Assembly (NCBI RefSeq): GCF_037975245.1 | Contig: NC_092563.1 | Coordinates: 3,669,001 to 3,729,000 of the forward strand | Direction: 5' to 3' | Length of the DNA: 60,000 nucleotides | DNA from: Apostichopus japonicus | Taxonomy: Eukaryota; Echinodermata; Holothuroidea; Aspidochirotida; Stichopodidae | Part shown: one piece after another, positions 1-12,129 of the stretch | Position numbering within the stretch: the stretch's first letter is position 1 | How the letters are laid out: each line of letters begins with the position of its first letter | The notes under the pieces: model-generated | The model's input: the letters and a program-made list of their open reading frames with translations, nothing else | The model's database searches: none | Told to the model about the DNA's origin: nothing | Made by a program: the position numbers and the translations under genes

Positions 1-3000
1 GAATTCTGATGCTAAACAACTTGGTAGTATGGTCTCCTTCACTTGTGATTTGGCAGAAAATGTTTCTGGTAAAGTTAGACTGCTTGACCTGGCTAAGGTT
101 TGTATTTTGTTGTAGGTTTGAAATAATATGTTATCACATTGCCAGGATGAAGATGATTTCAAATCTGTTATTTTAATATCTGGATTTTCAAGCTTTTTCT
201 TTTTTAAACCATTTATGTTTGTATCACTCTAACTTCTCTAAGTGTGTTTCTTGAAGTTGGATGGAAACCAAGGTGATCACATGTCTCTGCTTTTCCGCAG
301 ATATTCCCTGGATTTCCTGTACCGTCACAGGAATAAAGTTGCCCCTGGAAATGTCCCCAGATGAATGTACTGCCCTGGGAATACCCCCAAACTTTTAAAA
401 AGGCCCTTGTTACCTGTTGGACCATTTTTGTGATAGTAGAAATAGCTTGAACATAAGGACATGATAGTGTAGCCCTAAAAATTCCACCTTCATAAACATA
501 CAGGGGAGGCAACTACCCTTCATCATACATGGTTGTCAATGATGGGGTCAAGATCAACATTATGTCCCCGCATTTTGTGGAAAATTATGGGTCACCTGAG
601 TAAAGGTACTAGATTGGTGCATTGAGAATTCAATTAAAATTATATTGCATCAGAAGATGACCTCAGACAGGTGTTTGAAATTGTCAGAATAGCTTGATAC
701 TGTATCCAGAAAATACAGCCATTTGGAATAATTTTCTAATTCTATTATCACTTTTTACCTTTCCTTTTTACATAACACTTCAGAGCAATGATACTGTACT
801 AACAGTCTGAACAGTTTCGAACCTTTGTTTGTGAACAGGAACGTTCTACTTCTCAAACTGTCGTTATTAGTGCTTTGAAGTGCAATATGAAAGGGCAGAT
901 TTATAAAAGAGATCAACTAATCTGGATGAGGAACATGAGTGTGCATCATAAATATTCAAATTTTCATAATAGCAAATTTATTTTTCTATGAATGTGTGAT
1001 GAAATAATGGAGAGTTTGCATCTGTTTGTTAAAATTTTACAGTGTTAAGTTGAATTCAAAACAAACTTTTAATTCGCAAACTGATATTTTAACATTGGTT
1101 TTAACTTTCATCGCAATTAATAAAGTGTCAAATAAATTGTCAAAAGCAGCCTTGGGTTTATTTAGTGTTTACATTTTGCATAGCAAATTTAAGATTTCAA
1201 AAAATTTATTTTCCATAAAATACAAGAAAAGCTCTATTTTTAAATTTAAAGTCGCAATTTTGTCATTTTGATTTTTCTACCTATCACATATTATGCAGTA
1301 ATCAAAAGCAGCTAGATTTGCCAGTGAATTGGAGATATGGTAGACATGAAGTTAATTTAATAAAGGGAATATTCTGGATAATACTTTTTGTTTACTGCCC
1401 ACCCCCACCCTACCCCCTGATAAAAAAGGAAGCAAAAAGCCAGTTCAAAAACTTGTAAGTATAGAGCCTACTTTGATTTGATATACCAACGTCAAATGAC
1501 GTGTATCTTCATTTAGAGTTGAGAATTCTGATGATTAAATAAATCTTCATTTCTGATTTCTGTACAGGGTAGGGTACAAGAAGCTATCCAGAGAGTCAAT
1601 GATGTGTTGGACTTAAAGGTGAGATGTAATTAGCGATCATTCACTTCATATTACCAGTCAGAACAGTCATATCTTAGATTATCAAATGAAAAGACCAACA
1701 CTTCTTTATGAGAATACCTTTCAAGCAATCGTTTTGTACCACTTTTTGCAGTTTTGTACAGATGGAGTTCAGACAGCCCTTCAATCCGAGGACTATGAAA
1801 AAGCTGCCGGTCACATCCATCGGTATTTAAGCCTAGACGAAAAAGTTTTGAAGCAAATCACTCCAGACTCAAAAGAAGGTAAAACATGAGTGTTCCTTTG
1901 TTTTTTCGTCAGACGTGGGAGTAATTTATAGACATCCCTGAATGGGCAACTTTTATCCACACGTTAGAACAATAATATATAGATTTCTGTTTGAATTTAT
2001 GTCCAGTAGTACTCGATATGCTTATTCATGAAGAGGGCGAACAAAAAAACTTTTACTTGCAGAGACAGAAAGGAAGTTGTTGTTCCTTTTGCATTTTTTT
2101 TACAATTGTTGGACAGGGTTTTCTTTCTGATTTGATGACTTTTGTCATAAATAATCACTTTTAAATTACATTTGCTAAATAGCTGTGTAAGTTTCCTTTG
2201 TGCATATAATTATTTAAAAAGAAATAAAATTGCGAGTTTGGTGGTCTCACAAATCTCACAAATAAAATGAATAAATTTGAATATTTTGTATCTCTGCCGT
2301 AGAACAAGCTATGAAGCTGGAATGGGTACCAATGGGTTTCTCTTCACAATTTCACTATTATTCACTTTCAACTTGCCACCTTTGGGTTTTCCCAGCAAAA
2401 TGTTCCAAAACTGAATTCCTAACTTGTAATACCTTTCCACTAAGGCTATAAAAGACTGTAAGAAAAGGGATAGTCATGTGATTAAAATAATCATTTGCCA
2501 TTGGTTTTATCATGTAATGTTATTTCTTGCAGGTGGAAGTGTGGATGTGGCATTACACGTGCTACAAGATGCTAAACAAAACCTAACAAAGATTGTCAGA
2601 GAAAAATTTGACGCTGCTCTGGTAACGGCAGACAGAGCCTCGGTTGAGAGATTCTTTAAGATATTCCCGCTTCTCGGTCTTCACGATGAAGGATTGAGGA
2701 AGTTCTCAAAGTATCTCAAATCGCAGGTACAGAACTACTTTTATGTAAAACAATTAAGAAACTGATATTACCCTTTTGAAGGTGTCGTGATTGATCTGGT
2801 AAAATCAAGCTTTACTATCAAATATCACACATCATGTGCGTGAAATTTTTCCAAGAAATGAGAGGCTCGCTCTTGTGCAGTCTGACCATAAAATGGAATA
2901 AAGCTGGAAAGGGGCTTCTTGTTGTAATTTTGTTTGGTAGTAGATTTTATATCAGGATAAGTCATAAGGGCTGTCTTAATTATGTAGCTGGGTTAGCTCA

Positions 3001-6000
3001 TGTTTAGTTCTATCGATTACATTTCACATAAAAAAAATTCTGTTTGCCTCAATTGAGGTTTTCTGTTTGTTACAGATACATACAGGAGGTAATTTTTATT
3101 TTAATATTAAAGGCCCTGTTTATTATTTTTTTCCTCTGTTATATATACATAGAATTTAATTCCATAATACCAATATGGCAAGTCCAACTGGGGAACTGTT
3201 CAGGATTGAATCAAGTTCATTAATCACTCGTTCATTAATACCTTCCTGTGGTGAAAACTCTCGGAGGGTGTCACAGTGTGATCAAGGGGTAATCAAATAC
3301 CATCACTGTTTCTTGGTAAACTTGGTCAAACTTTGAAGTACCAAACGAAAAAGTAACGATTGCTCTATTTGCAGATCTGACTTGTACATAAGCTAAAAAT
3401 TAGGAAAAGTCTCTGACTTTAAAAATTTTGGACTCTTATAATTCTATTTTTTACTAATCATTTTTTTTTTTTTTTCCGTTACTGAAGATTGCAGATCGTT
3501 GCCAAGAGCAGCTGTCGCAGGCATCGACATTAGACTCAGCCGATCGTAGGGCAGCGGTTGTATACGCCGACACGTTAACAATTTTATTCGAAGACGTTGG
3601 AAAAGTTGTGGAAATCCATCAACCACTTGTGGAAACATATTATGGTAAGCAGTTGCATCGTTGTGTTACTTTCTCATGTGTTAGCTTTTATGTGTAATCT
3701 TTAATGTAAATCTTATGGTCACTGTTTTTATAACTGCAACTTTTTAGTCTTGTTTCTCCCAAGTCAGGGTTTCTTGTGCAGATTTAGAAATTTACAGACA
3801 AGATTTACAGACAACATCAATTCTGATTCTATATCAAACTAAATCAAGTCTACAGCATGACCATGAACTCAGGTCTTGAAAATTTGACCTGTTTATTGGC
3901 TAAATGCCAGTAGATCTAGCCATTTACCAGTGACAGAAAGACACTTGCATTTCTTTGGCAGTAGACATAAAGAACAGAAACACTTGAAAAGTTGGGTAAC
4001 AACCAGCAGTAAAACAAAAACCGCATTCTTCCTCTACCTAACGTACATCCTTTATTACTGCTCATTATCAGCAAATACTTTATGACTGAACAGTAACTCT
4101 TGCATGCTATGAATCACAGAAAACGTTTGATTTTGATTTTAGCCAGTAGACAATTTGAGCACTTGTAATTTCTAGCAAGTGGATGATATTTATGAAATTT
4201 TAGGCTTGGAACTGTGCATTTTTTTAAATATTGTTTGTTATATCAACCTTGTAGTTGAATTCCATGTGAGATGAGGCCTTTGAGTTTCTCTAGCATTCAA
4301 TAAAAGAACTTTACATCATGCCAAACCAATCGGTGCTCTTCTCTTGTAAATACTCCTAAACGATGTAAACCGTTCAAAGCATCCAAGCGTGAATCTAATT
4401 CAATAGCATCCTAACATGGGAAACATACTTTGGCAGCTATATTTGAAAACAGAAAACTTTGACATATATATATATATTATCAGATTTCCTATATATAACA
4501 CACACAAAGCATACACATCTTGATTTCGTTGTTTCTCTGTTTCTCTTCTTATCATTCCTAAGTTTCAACATTAATGTGGAAAATAATTAATCCTGGTCTT
4601 TTTTTTTATCTTCTAGGACCAGGCAGACTTTTACAGCTTATTCAGTGGCTTCAGGCAGAGTGTGATGAACAAGCTAGCCGGATTGTTGATGAATTTATTA
4701 GAAACCGAGAATTTTCCATGAAGTCTCGTCAAGTTCAGGCTCTTCTCCATCGTGGTAGTGGGAGGACATCAACAGCTCATGAGAGGTAGAAAAATTTATC
4801 CTACTTTAATTTCCAGGTGAAACCCTGGAACTGAACTAGTCTTTCATCTATTAACCCTGATCTTAACTATCATTGCACACCTACAAAGGAAGTGATGTGT
4901 GGTGTCTAATATGATATTTACCTCGACGACAGGCATTCTCATTCCTTTGTCTGTGGGCCAAATCCAGGCTGCAAAAGATTATTTCGGTCAACAATTTTTT
5001 TTTTGTGGGGGGGGGGGGCCATGGTCTTGCACTTACTTGATATATCGACCTTTACGGTATAAGGCTTGGGCAATCTTTTGTCCTGTAACTACACAACTGC
5101 TCAATTTCTATATTAGATGTGAAATTATGATTTTGTATATCCATTTCTCGGACCTGCGATTTCCTCTGGCTGTCATCAAAAATTAACGGAGCACCCCTGA
5201 TATAAACTGTGGCCTCAATATGGCATGACACCTTTACTGTAGAGCACTGCTAGTGTGTGAAGTACTCACTAGTAATTGACCACTGCAGCTAACACTCAGG
5301 TCTGGTTACTTATTCTGGTTCCTTTAAAATCACGATGTTTCCAATTTATATTCGATTACTTAATAAAGGACAGTTTAGACCACTCAACAGTCTTGGTTTA
5401 CCTTATTCTGGTACTGGTGTGAGTTTTTCATTAATACCGTCTGTCTTTTTGCTTGTTTTTTATCTGACCAGATTGGATCCGAGAGAGCTGGATGTAATGC
5501 TTGCCGAATGCACCTTACTGAATTCAAGGACGGAGCTCTACCTGAGGTTTATACGGAAGAGAGTCTTGGTAAATCGATATATCAGTTATAAAAGTAGCCT
5601 ATTACACTCTTTACACTCTTTCTCAAGCCTAACCGAAGGATATAAAAGATTAAAAAAATTTGTCATATTGCTCTATGAAACTTGGATTTCGGTACTAAGG
5701 TTCGACCCTGTTCTTGCTTTCAGAATGATCTAGAAACGGTCGGCAATGACGAGAAGGCAGATGCGGACAAAGTCGCCGTGTTGGAGAAATTGTTGAGAGA
5801 ATGTCTTCTTAGTCGGAGGATACAGGAGTTAATAGGAAACTATATCGTCATGGAAGAATACTTCATGAGAGAAAGCGTCATAAAGGTATCTCCACGTGGT
5901 CACTTAATATTTAATTTTTTCATATTTCGTATAAAGTGAATTTTAACATGTTTATGAACAGAATTGGCTATAAAAGGGATCAACCACTATCTATGGGCTG

Positions 6001-9000
6001 CATAGTTCAGTTGGTAGAACAAAGGACTGGTAACCCTGAAGTTACTGGTTTGAATTCCATTCTATCCACAAAACTTTATTTGCCCTTGTTCAAGTTTGTT
6101 TGTACATTCCATGTCAGTTTTCTATTGTTAATTTACTCAGAAATACTTAAAATTGAGTTAAGAGATGGAAATAAATATGAATATTACAATGTTATGATGT
6201 TACAATACCACAAAAATAAGAGATGCATTGGTTTTTGAGAACAAAATTTTATAACAGTGGCTCAACAGCGGCTCTAAGATTCCATTTTTGGACATGAAAG
6301 AAAGAAAGAAGGAAGTGTCAGTAAATAAATTAGATTATTAAAAGAAGAAATTCTTTCAATTGTTACTTCATTTATTTATTCCTTGGAAAAGTATGTCAGA
6401 GTAGCATACATTCAAGCATACATGCAAGAAGCCTTTGTGAAATTCTTTCTAGCAGTTTGATTAATGTATTAACTAATTTATGTTATATTGTTTACAAGTG
6501 TATACAGTTTGTTTGTGACCAAAAATATCAATTGCTTGATCCATTTCTATACACAGGCTGAGAGCATGGACTCTTTAGAACAGGGTTCTCATACATCAAG
6601 TATGGTGGACGATATTTTCTTTATCCTCAAAAAATGCACAAAGTGAGTAATACTGTTTATCCAGTAAATTACTTTTAATAATTAATGTGATTTTTTTTTT
6701 AGTTGTGATGTAAATAAAAAATAGTGAAGAAAAAAATAAAAAACCTTGTCTTACATATTTAGCTGAAAACTATCTAAACTCTATGGACCTGATATGCCAG
6801 CAAATGCTGTATGTTTGTTCGATGGTACAATAACAGAGAGGGCAATGAGGCTCTCATTTATACCTGCAATATTTTAACAGTGATTTGTTTCCATATTTTA
6901 TGATTTTAGTAGAATTTTGTGATCCTTCCATCTCCTTATACCAGCAAGTCTACTTCCGTCTCCCACAATAGTTTCACACTTTGCTCATTTAAAGGTTGGA
7001 CTCTTTAATATTGCCATAATTTCAACTTTGGTATCACATCAAGTTAAACTAAGGTCACTAAGGTTGACATAAATACCTATTTCCTGATTCTTTGTAGGAG
7101 AGCAATCTCCAGTGGTAGCGTCGACTGTGCCTGCGCTCTTCTCAACCATACCACGACCATCCTAGAGGGCGACTATCAAGATTCTCTCTACGCCAAACTT
7201 CGTGCTGGCTTCCCATCTGGATCCTTCGATGTGGCCCAAGCTTACAGCATGCTACAACAGGGACGCTTCCCAACCTCAAGTTCAGATACCAATGCTGCAA
7301 AGCTTGAATTTATGGTGAGGATGGAAACTACTGTTGAATCTTACGAAGAATGCTACCAGTTTCTTGGATGTTTGTCGTTTGATAGTTTGATAGTTTTTGT
7401 CGTGTTCGGTTCCTCTCCAGATTACTTTGAGTAATGTTCTGTACAAGTGTCTAAAATACTTATTCCTTTCAAACATGTTGCACAAAGCACTACAGTTAAC
7501 TGTTCCAGGTAATAACAGTGATTACTACAGCCCCAATCTTAGTATGCAAAGTTAGGTATTTCAGCGCTGATACAAAGTGTGTTAGGCCCAGGCTAAAAGT
7601 TGATAATCGTTCAAAAAGAAGTGTATAGAGATTTCATCAAGAGTGGACAATTTAATTGTTGAATTAACACCAAAAACAAACAGAGCACTTTCATGTCAAG
7701 TGTGAATGTTACTGCAAATGGAAATGGCTTACTTTAATTAAACTTTCAAAACACTGTTACGAAAATAAGACATGCAAGTGAGATATTTTCCTTGCAAGTC
7801 TCCAAATCAAGGGAAACTGCAGATTGCAAATAACTCTAAGATTCTCTAAAAGTTGATATAATTAAATTTGAGAAGATTAAATGAAGTTGATTGTGTAACA
7901 TATTACATTTATTCATGAATATTGCATTGTAGGTTACATTCCTTTATGGATGTTACAGTACATTTTTATTCATGTATGTAACATTACATTACATTAATTT
8001 ATATATGTCATGTTTTATACTACATTCATCCGTTGTTGTAACATTAATTAATGTATGTTATGCTATATACTTCATTCCTTCATTGATGTAACATTAGATA
8101 TTAAATTCATTCATGGATTTTGCATGACCTACGATATTCATCTTTGTCATTACATTACATGTTACAACATTAATGGATGTTAAATTTACATAGCACATTC
8201 ATTCTTGTGTGTTACTTAACATTCATCCGTGGATGTAACCCATTTAATAGTACATTAGTTCATGAATTTTGCATCCTGTGTTACATTAATGTACTGTTTT
8301 CATTGAAATACTAGTCAATACATTATGTCTGCTTCTTGTATATACATAAATAAATAAATAAATATATATATATATATAAATATATATATTATGTTTACGT
8401 ATGTTTGTATGTTATAAATGTATATATGTATGTATGTATTGGTATCATTCTGAACTAAATCTATAGCCTTCCTCTTGTCTTTACACACATTTTCTTCTTC
8501 ATGATTTCTCTTCATTTTAAGACGACAGTGAACAACATTGAAGTCAGCCTGGAGTACATTCAGTCTCTAAGACGGAGTTTATCAGAGGAGTGCGCAGCCC
8601 TGCTCATCCAAAATCGAGAGATTGGCAAAGACAAGCTAGAGAGTTGCTTGAATGACCTAGGAGCAGTCACACATAAGTTTAAAGATGTTTTAGATGTAAG
8701 TTACATCATCTACTTCAGAGTCAGTTTAATATTGGATGAAATTTATAAAGTTATTGTCAAAAGTAAACCCTCCTACTGGGAAAGCCTATTTTCAATTTCA
8801 CACCCAGAAAAATAGGGGCAATTCCGTGCAGATATTCCTCAAGTAATTTTCGGAAGCTGTTAACATATTCATTGGTCAAAATAATCTTGCATATGAATGT
8901 AAACATTAAAAGATGCAATATTTCTTCAGACAGGCAAATTGAGAAAGTTATAGTAAACAACAAACTGAGAGAACCTGGATGGTCAGTCTTTGCTGTCATA

Positions 9001-12000
9001 AATTGGACATATTGACAGTCGGTTCTATTTTGTACCTTTCTTCCCTTCAGTACGGTCTTAGCCAGTTGAGCTCCTCGGCCGTCAAGCCCCGCCTCAAACC
9101 CTGGGTGGACAGTTTCTTGTCGGTGAATCATGACATAAGGGAAGATGAATTCTCCATGTACGAAGCAAACGATCCTTTTGTACAGAATTTCATCATGAAT
9201 TTAGAACAACTTTTAGCTGAATTCAAGGTAAGAATTATTTGTTTTATTTGAAATTTTTGACTGACCACTATTGCAAATTCCAGTGGTTAATGGACAAGTT
9301 GAAAATAACAACAACAAGAAAATTCCATTAAAGATGAATTATATGGTCATCGGTAAACAAATTAGCTGTTAACAATTTCTCCATAAATTATCAATCAATC
9401 AATGTTGACTTAAAGAAAAATTTCTTTGTCTAAAATTGCTTTATCTGTATGTCACTAAGTAAATATCAATCTGTAGACTTCTTTTTAGCTTAAGTTTTGA
9501 ATTTATGTTATTTGGTTTTCCAAATTTGTTAGAGTACTGCACTGGTTGCCTATTCAACAGCGAATCAATTTCAAACTTTTATGCTTTTGTTTTCAAAATT
9601 CACTGTGGAAAGGCACCGTCCTACATGTGTGAACTGTTGACATGGCATTGTAGTGGGCAGGTTATTCCCTTGAAAGTCCCGGCCGTTCACCAATCATTGA
9701 GTGAATCTAATTTGGATGTTGATATGGCATTTCATGTTTGTGCACCACGTCTATGGAAAGTCCTGCCAACAGCCCTTCCTCTTTTACCCACCTTGATCTC
9801 ATCTTTTTATCATGTGCTATAATGACTGATCTTGTTATTGTTTGTCTTAACCTTGTTTATATTAGTTTAATTAACTTATTGATTGATTGATAACTTTTTT
9901 TGCTTTTCTGACTTTGCTTTGATTATTTTATTCCTTTCTTTACTAATCTCACATTTGTACTTCTTAAGATTTTAGTCTAGTCCCATGTAAAGTGCTTTGA
10001 GATATTTATGTTAAGTGCTATATATATATCTATCACTGCTTGTATTATTATTATTATTATTATGTTTAAACAAGTGCATTTTTCAGAGAAGAAGTACAGC
10101 ATAATTTGTTTTCTCTCAAATTGTTAATCTTGCAGGATTTTATGACTCCCAGTAACTATGATGCATTGGTCAGCTTGGTGACCAATGAAGTAACAACTCA
10201 ACTGGAACAGGCAGTCTTACGATCCGTGTTTAATAGGGTAAGGAATTATTAATATAAAGGATAAAAGTAATGTAAAAAACAGTTAAAAAATAAGTATCTG
10301 TAATCCTTTTATGTCATGTTCAGATTCTTTGTTCAAGTGTTTAGTCTTGCACATGAAGGAATTTAATGTACATGATATCTCTTATATTATTCACCTTTTG
10401 TGTTTATGTATTATTATTATTTGTGTTTACAGATTTTTTGTACCAGGTACCCACAATTGTCATTCTTTTTGCTAGAAATAGAAATATCCATCAGAAAATA
10501 TTCTTTCAATAAATATATATATTTTTTGTAGCTTGGTGGCCTTCACTTTGACAAAGAGCTCAGATCCCTTGTGACATACTTGACGTCAGTCACCCAATGG
10601 ACCATCAGAGATAAATTTGCACGTTTGACACAAATGGCCACCATCTTAAATCTTGAGCGAGTAAGTGTTTGAACGTTGTTATTTTTGTTTTTCCATCACA
10701 GTGGTAATCCTTTGAATTTCACCTGTTAAGGAGACTTTTTATTACACAGCGGGAAAGGCATACAGGTAGGAAGATATAGTTCAGTGTTAGTCCACTAGTA
10801 TCGTGGGAAGGAACAATAATGATCTTATATGTAGTTTTGTGCATCAGCAGTAACATACTTTCAGTTATCCTATTCGCAAAGATTGGAGCTTCTTTATTGG
10901 ACATAAATGGGAGCAAAGAGACTATCAGAATGGCTAAGAAACATAGCCATGGGATGTCGAGTATTGAAGTATCCTATCTAGTCAAGCCAGCTAGGAATGA
11001 AATATATTAATTAATATGTTTATTTTCCCAGTAATGCATTGACTCAATTCAGTCCCGTCCCTGGGCACTGAAAAAGCTGAAAATAGTTAAGCGGGTTTTG
11101 ACACCGAATTGTGTAATCCTTGCTAAAATTCTGTAGCATACCCTTCACTGTATCTGTATCCTATGCCTTTGGTGTATTCATATGTCAATAATCCATCCCT
11201 GTTTCAAAGAAGAAAATTAGATGAACAGTTTAAGGAAACAACAGAGAACAAATTTGTGTGAGATCTATGACATCACACCTGTTTGCTTCAAGTTCACTTA
11301 CAAAACATGTCATCATCAAATGCTGTTATCTCGAAAACGATACAAGGGAATCTCATTCACGCATATTTCATCACTATGCTTAGAATAAGTTCCTCTTTCA
11401 AAAATATAAAAATTGCTATTAACAACCTTTAATGTAGGAGAATAATTTGAAAACTCTGTGGAACATTCAGGAATGTGCATTTGAAAGGTTTTTGCAACTT
11501 TTATGAGAGTAATATTGCAGGCAATACCAAAGACCTGCAACTTGTAGGGACCGTACATATAAAATGGTGTCTTGAATTTTAAGGAGACAATAGTATTTAG
11601 ACATTTAGCAATGGTTTTAGAGGATCTCTTCTTGGTTTTTCAGGTTACTGAAATTTTGGACTACTGGGGTCAAAACTCAGGACCTCTCACCTGGAGACTG
11701 ACTCCTACAGAAGTGAGACAGGTATTGTCTCTCAGGTGAGGTTCATGCTTGTTAACATTTCGAATGATATCCATTTGAATTTAAACGTTTTCACAATAGT
11801 ATCATCGCAAAAGAGCTAATTGGAATAGTTTGAGGTTTCTCTTCATTATTTGAAACAAGAAGAAAATCAATGAAGCTAAAGAGCTGCTACAATCCAGATT
11901 TGCGGTATTATTAAATTGTATCCAAACTGTTCAAGAATCAACTTAAAGAGTGGCTTTATGACTAACACATTATCACACATGGTTTAACTTGGCCTTGATG

Positions 12001-12129
12001 AAATCAATGTGAAATTTGTCTCATTCCATTAAAGATTCCTTTCCACATCTAAACAGAAAACCTGTCTATTTCTGTGTTTCTTTTAGAGTTGATTTTAGAT
12101 CTGAAGACATCAAACGGCTGAAGCTTTAG
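1..12129 (+). CDS. COG4: COG4, conserved oligomeric Golgi complex subunit 4 (5' end outside window)
   Basis: COG4 is a core subunit of the COG complex, a CATCHR-type tether that captures retrograde vesicles at the Golgi and keeps glycosylation enzymes in place. Exons seen: 1-97, 1568-1618, 1752-1878, 2533-2726, 3488-3644, 4617-4785, 5472-5568, 5724-5885, 6557-6642, 7098-7314, 8522-8695, 9051-9227, 10136-10237, 10532-10660, 11644-11735, 12087-12129. All introns are GT-AG and all phases join, giving 690 residues and a TAG stop. The product follows vertebrate COG4 (about 785 aa) from its [11 protein letters not shown] segment to the C-terminal [12 protein letters not shown]. Conserved blocks include [19 protein letters not shown] (visible residues about 110-128), [17 protein letters not shown] and [21 protein letters not shown]. 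The Arg and Glu matching human R729 and E764, a structurally important salt bridge linked to a glycosylation disorder, are both kept at visible residues 634 and 669. About 80-90 N-terminal residues and the promoter lie upstream. No frameshift or internal stop was found. Confidence 0.97.
98..1567 (+). other. COG4 intron, no gene content
   Basis: This is the intron between the first two visible COG4 exons. It is AT-rich, with A/T-rich stretches around 1030-1270. Short open frames inside it have no recognisable protein features and read as chance. I see no RNA gene or intact mobile element. Confidence 0.6.
3890..4110. repeat. Dispersed repeat family A, copy in COG4 intron
   Basis: This intronic segment shares patterned similarity with about 22370-22500 and 32225-32350. 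The shared words, in order, are a 'tctggcagtagacataaa' type block, 'aagttgggtaacaacc', a 'cagt' segment, then 'actgctcattatcagcaaatactttatgac'. Related 'ctactggcaaa...ctggcatttagcc' words also occur near 36030-36090 and 56185-56225. Copies are strongly diverged. No coding capacity or terminal structure is visible, so the class is unknown. Confidence 0.5.
5996..6068 (+). pseudogene. tRNA-Thr(GGU)-like relic, probably a SINE head
   Basis: This 73-nt stretch in a COG4 intron folds onto the tRNA numbering. It has T8-A9, a perfect 4-bp D stem (GTTC/GAAC), an A-box-like TAGTTCAGTTGGTAGA, an anticodon loop CTGGTAA reading GGU (threonine), and a B-box-like GGTTTGAATTCC. The acceptor stem pairs at only about 5 of 7 positions, the T stem has two mismatches and the anticodon stem has two, so a working tRNA is unlikely. 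No clear SINE body or tail was identified downstream. Confidence 0.55.
7890..8300. repeat. Degenerate minisatellite in COG4 intron
   Basis: A strongly patterned A/T-rich stretch repeats variations of 'acattcattcatggatgttacatta'. Each diverged unit, roughly 35-50 bp, alternates 'ATTCATNNATG' and 'GTAACATTA' words. At least eight units can be followed. It is flanked at 8342-8440 by (TA)/(TATG)-type simple repeats. It lies in the 1.2-kb intron just before the exon starting at 8522 and has no coding capacity. Confidence 0.65.
8342..8442. repeat. A/T microsatellite cluster, (AAAT)n, (TA)n and (TATG)n
   Basis: Consecutive simple-sequence runs lie just upstream of a COG4 exon: taaataaataaataaat, then tatatatata, then tatatgtatgtatgtat. 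They are probably length-polymorphic. Confidence 0.8.
9534..10064 (+). mobile_element. Non-LTR retrotransposon (LINE) 3'-end fragment, dead
   Basis: This is the C-terminal tail of a LINE reverse transcriptase in a COG4 intron. One frame gives a [16 protein letters not shown] block at 9534. After a frameshift near 9583 the next frame gives [17 protein letters not shown], then a degraded [13 protein letters not shown] segment ending at 9822. The order LHWLP-RI-FK, AP-YL-ELL, APRLWN-LP is typical of the RT C-terminus of CR1/L2/Rex-like LINEs. A short 3'UTR follows with a 'gtaaagtgctttgagata...gtgctatatata' motif and a (TTA)n tail to about 10064. It lacks the catalytic RT core and the endonuclease, so it is a 5'-truncated, non-functional copy in the host gene's orientation. 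Confidence 0.85.
10661..11643 (+). other. COG4 intron, mostly unremarkable
   Basis: This intron holds short chance frames only. A short piece at about 11045-11085 (containing 'gggcactgaaaaagctgaaa') resembles 19470-19500 ('gggcactgaaaaagttaaca'), suggesting two remnants of one dispersed repeat. No further structure was identified. Confidence 0.45.

Noticed and set aside
8979-9251. Frame starting before the COG4 exon at 9051
   Set aside because: Only 9051-9227 matches COG4. The part before is intron ending in a pyrimidine tract and CAG, and the part after follows the GTAAGA donor.
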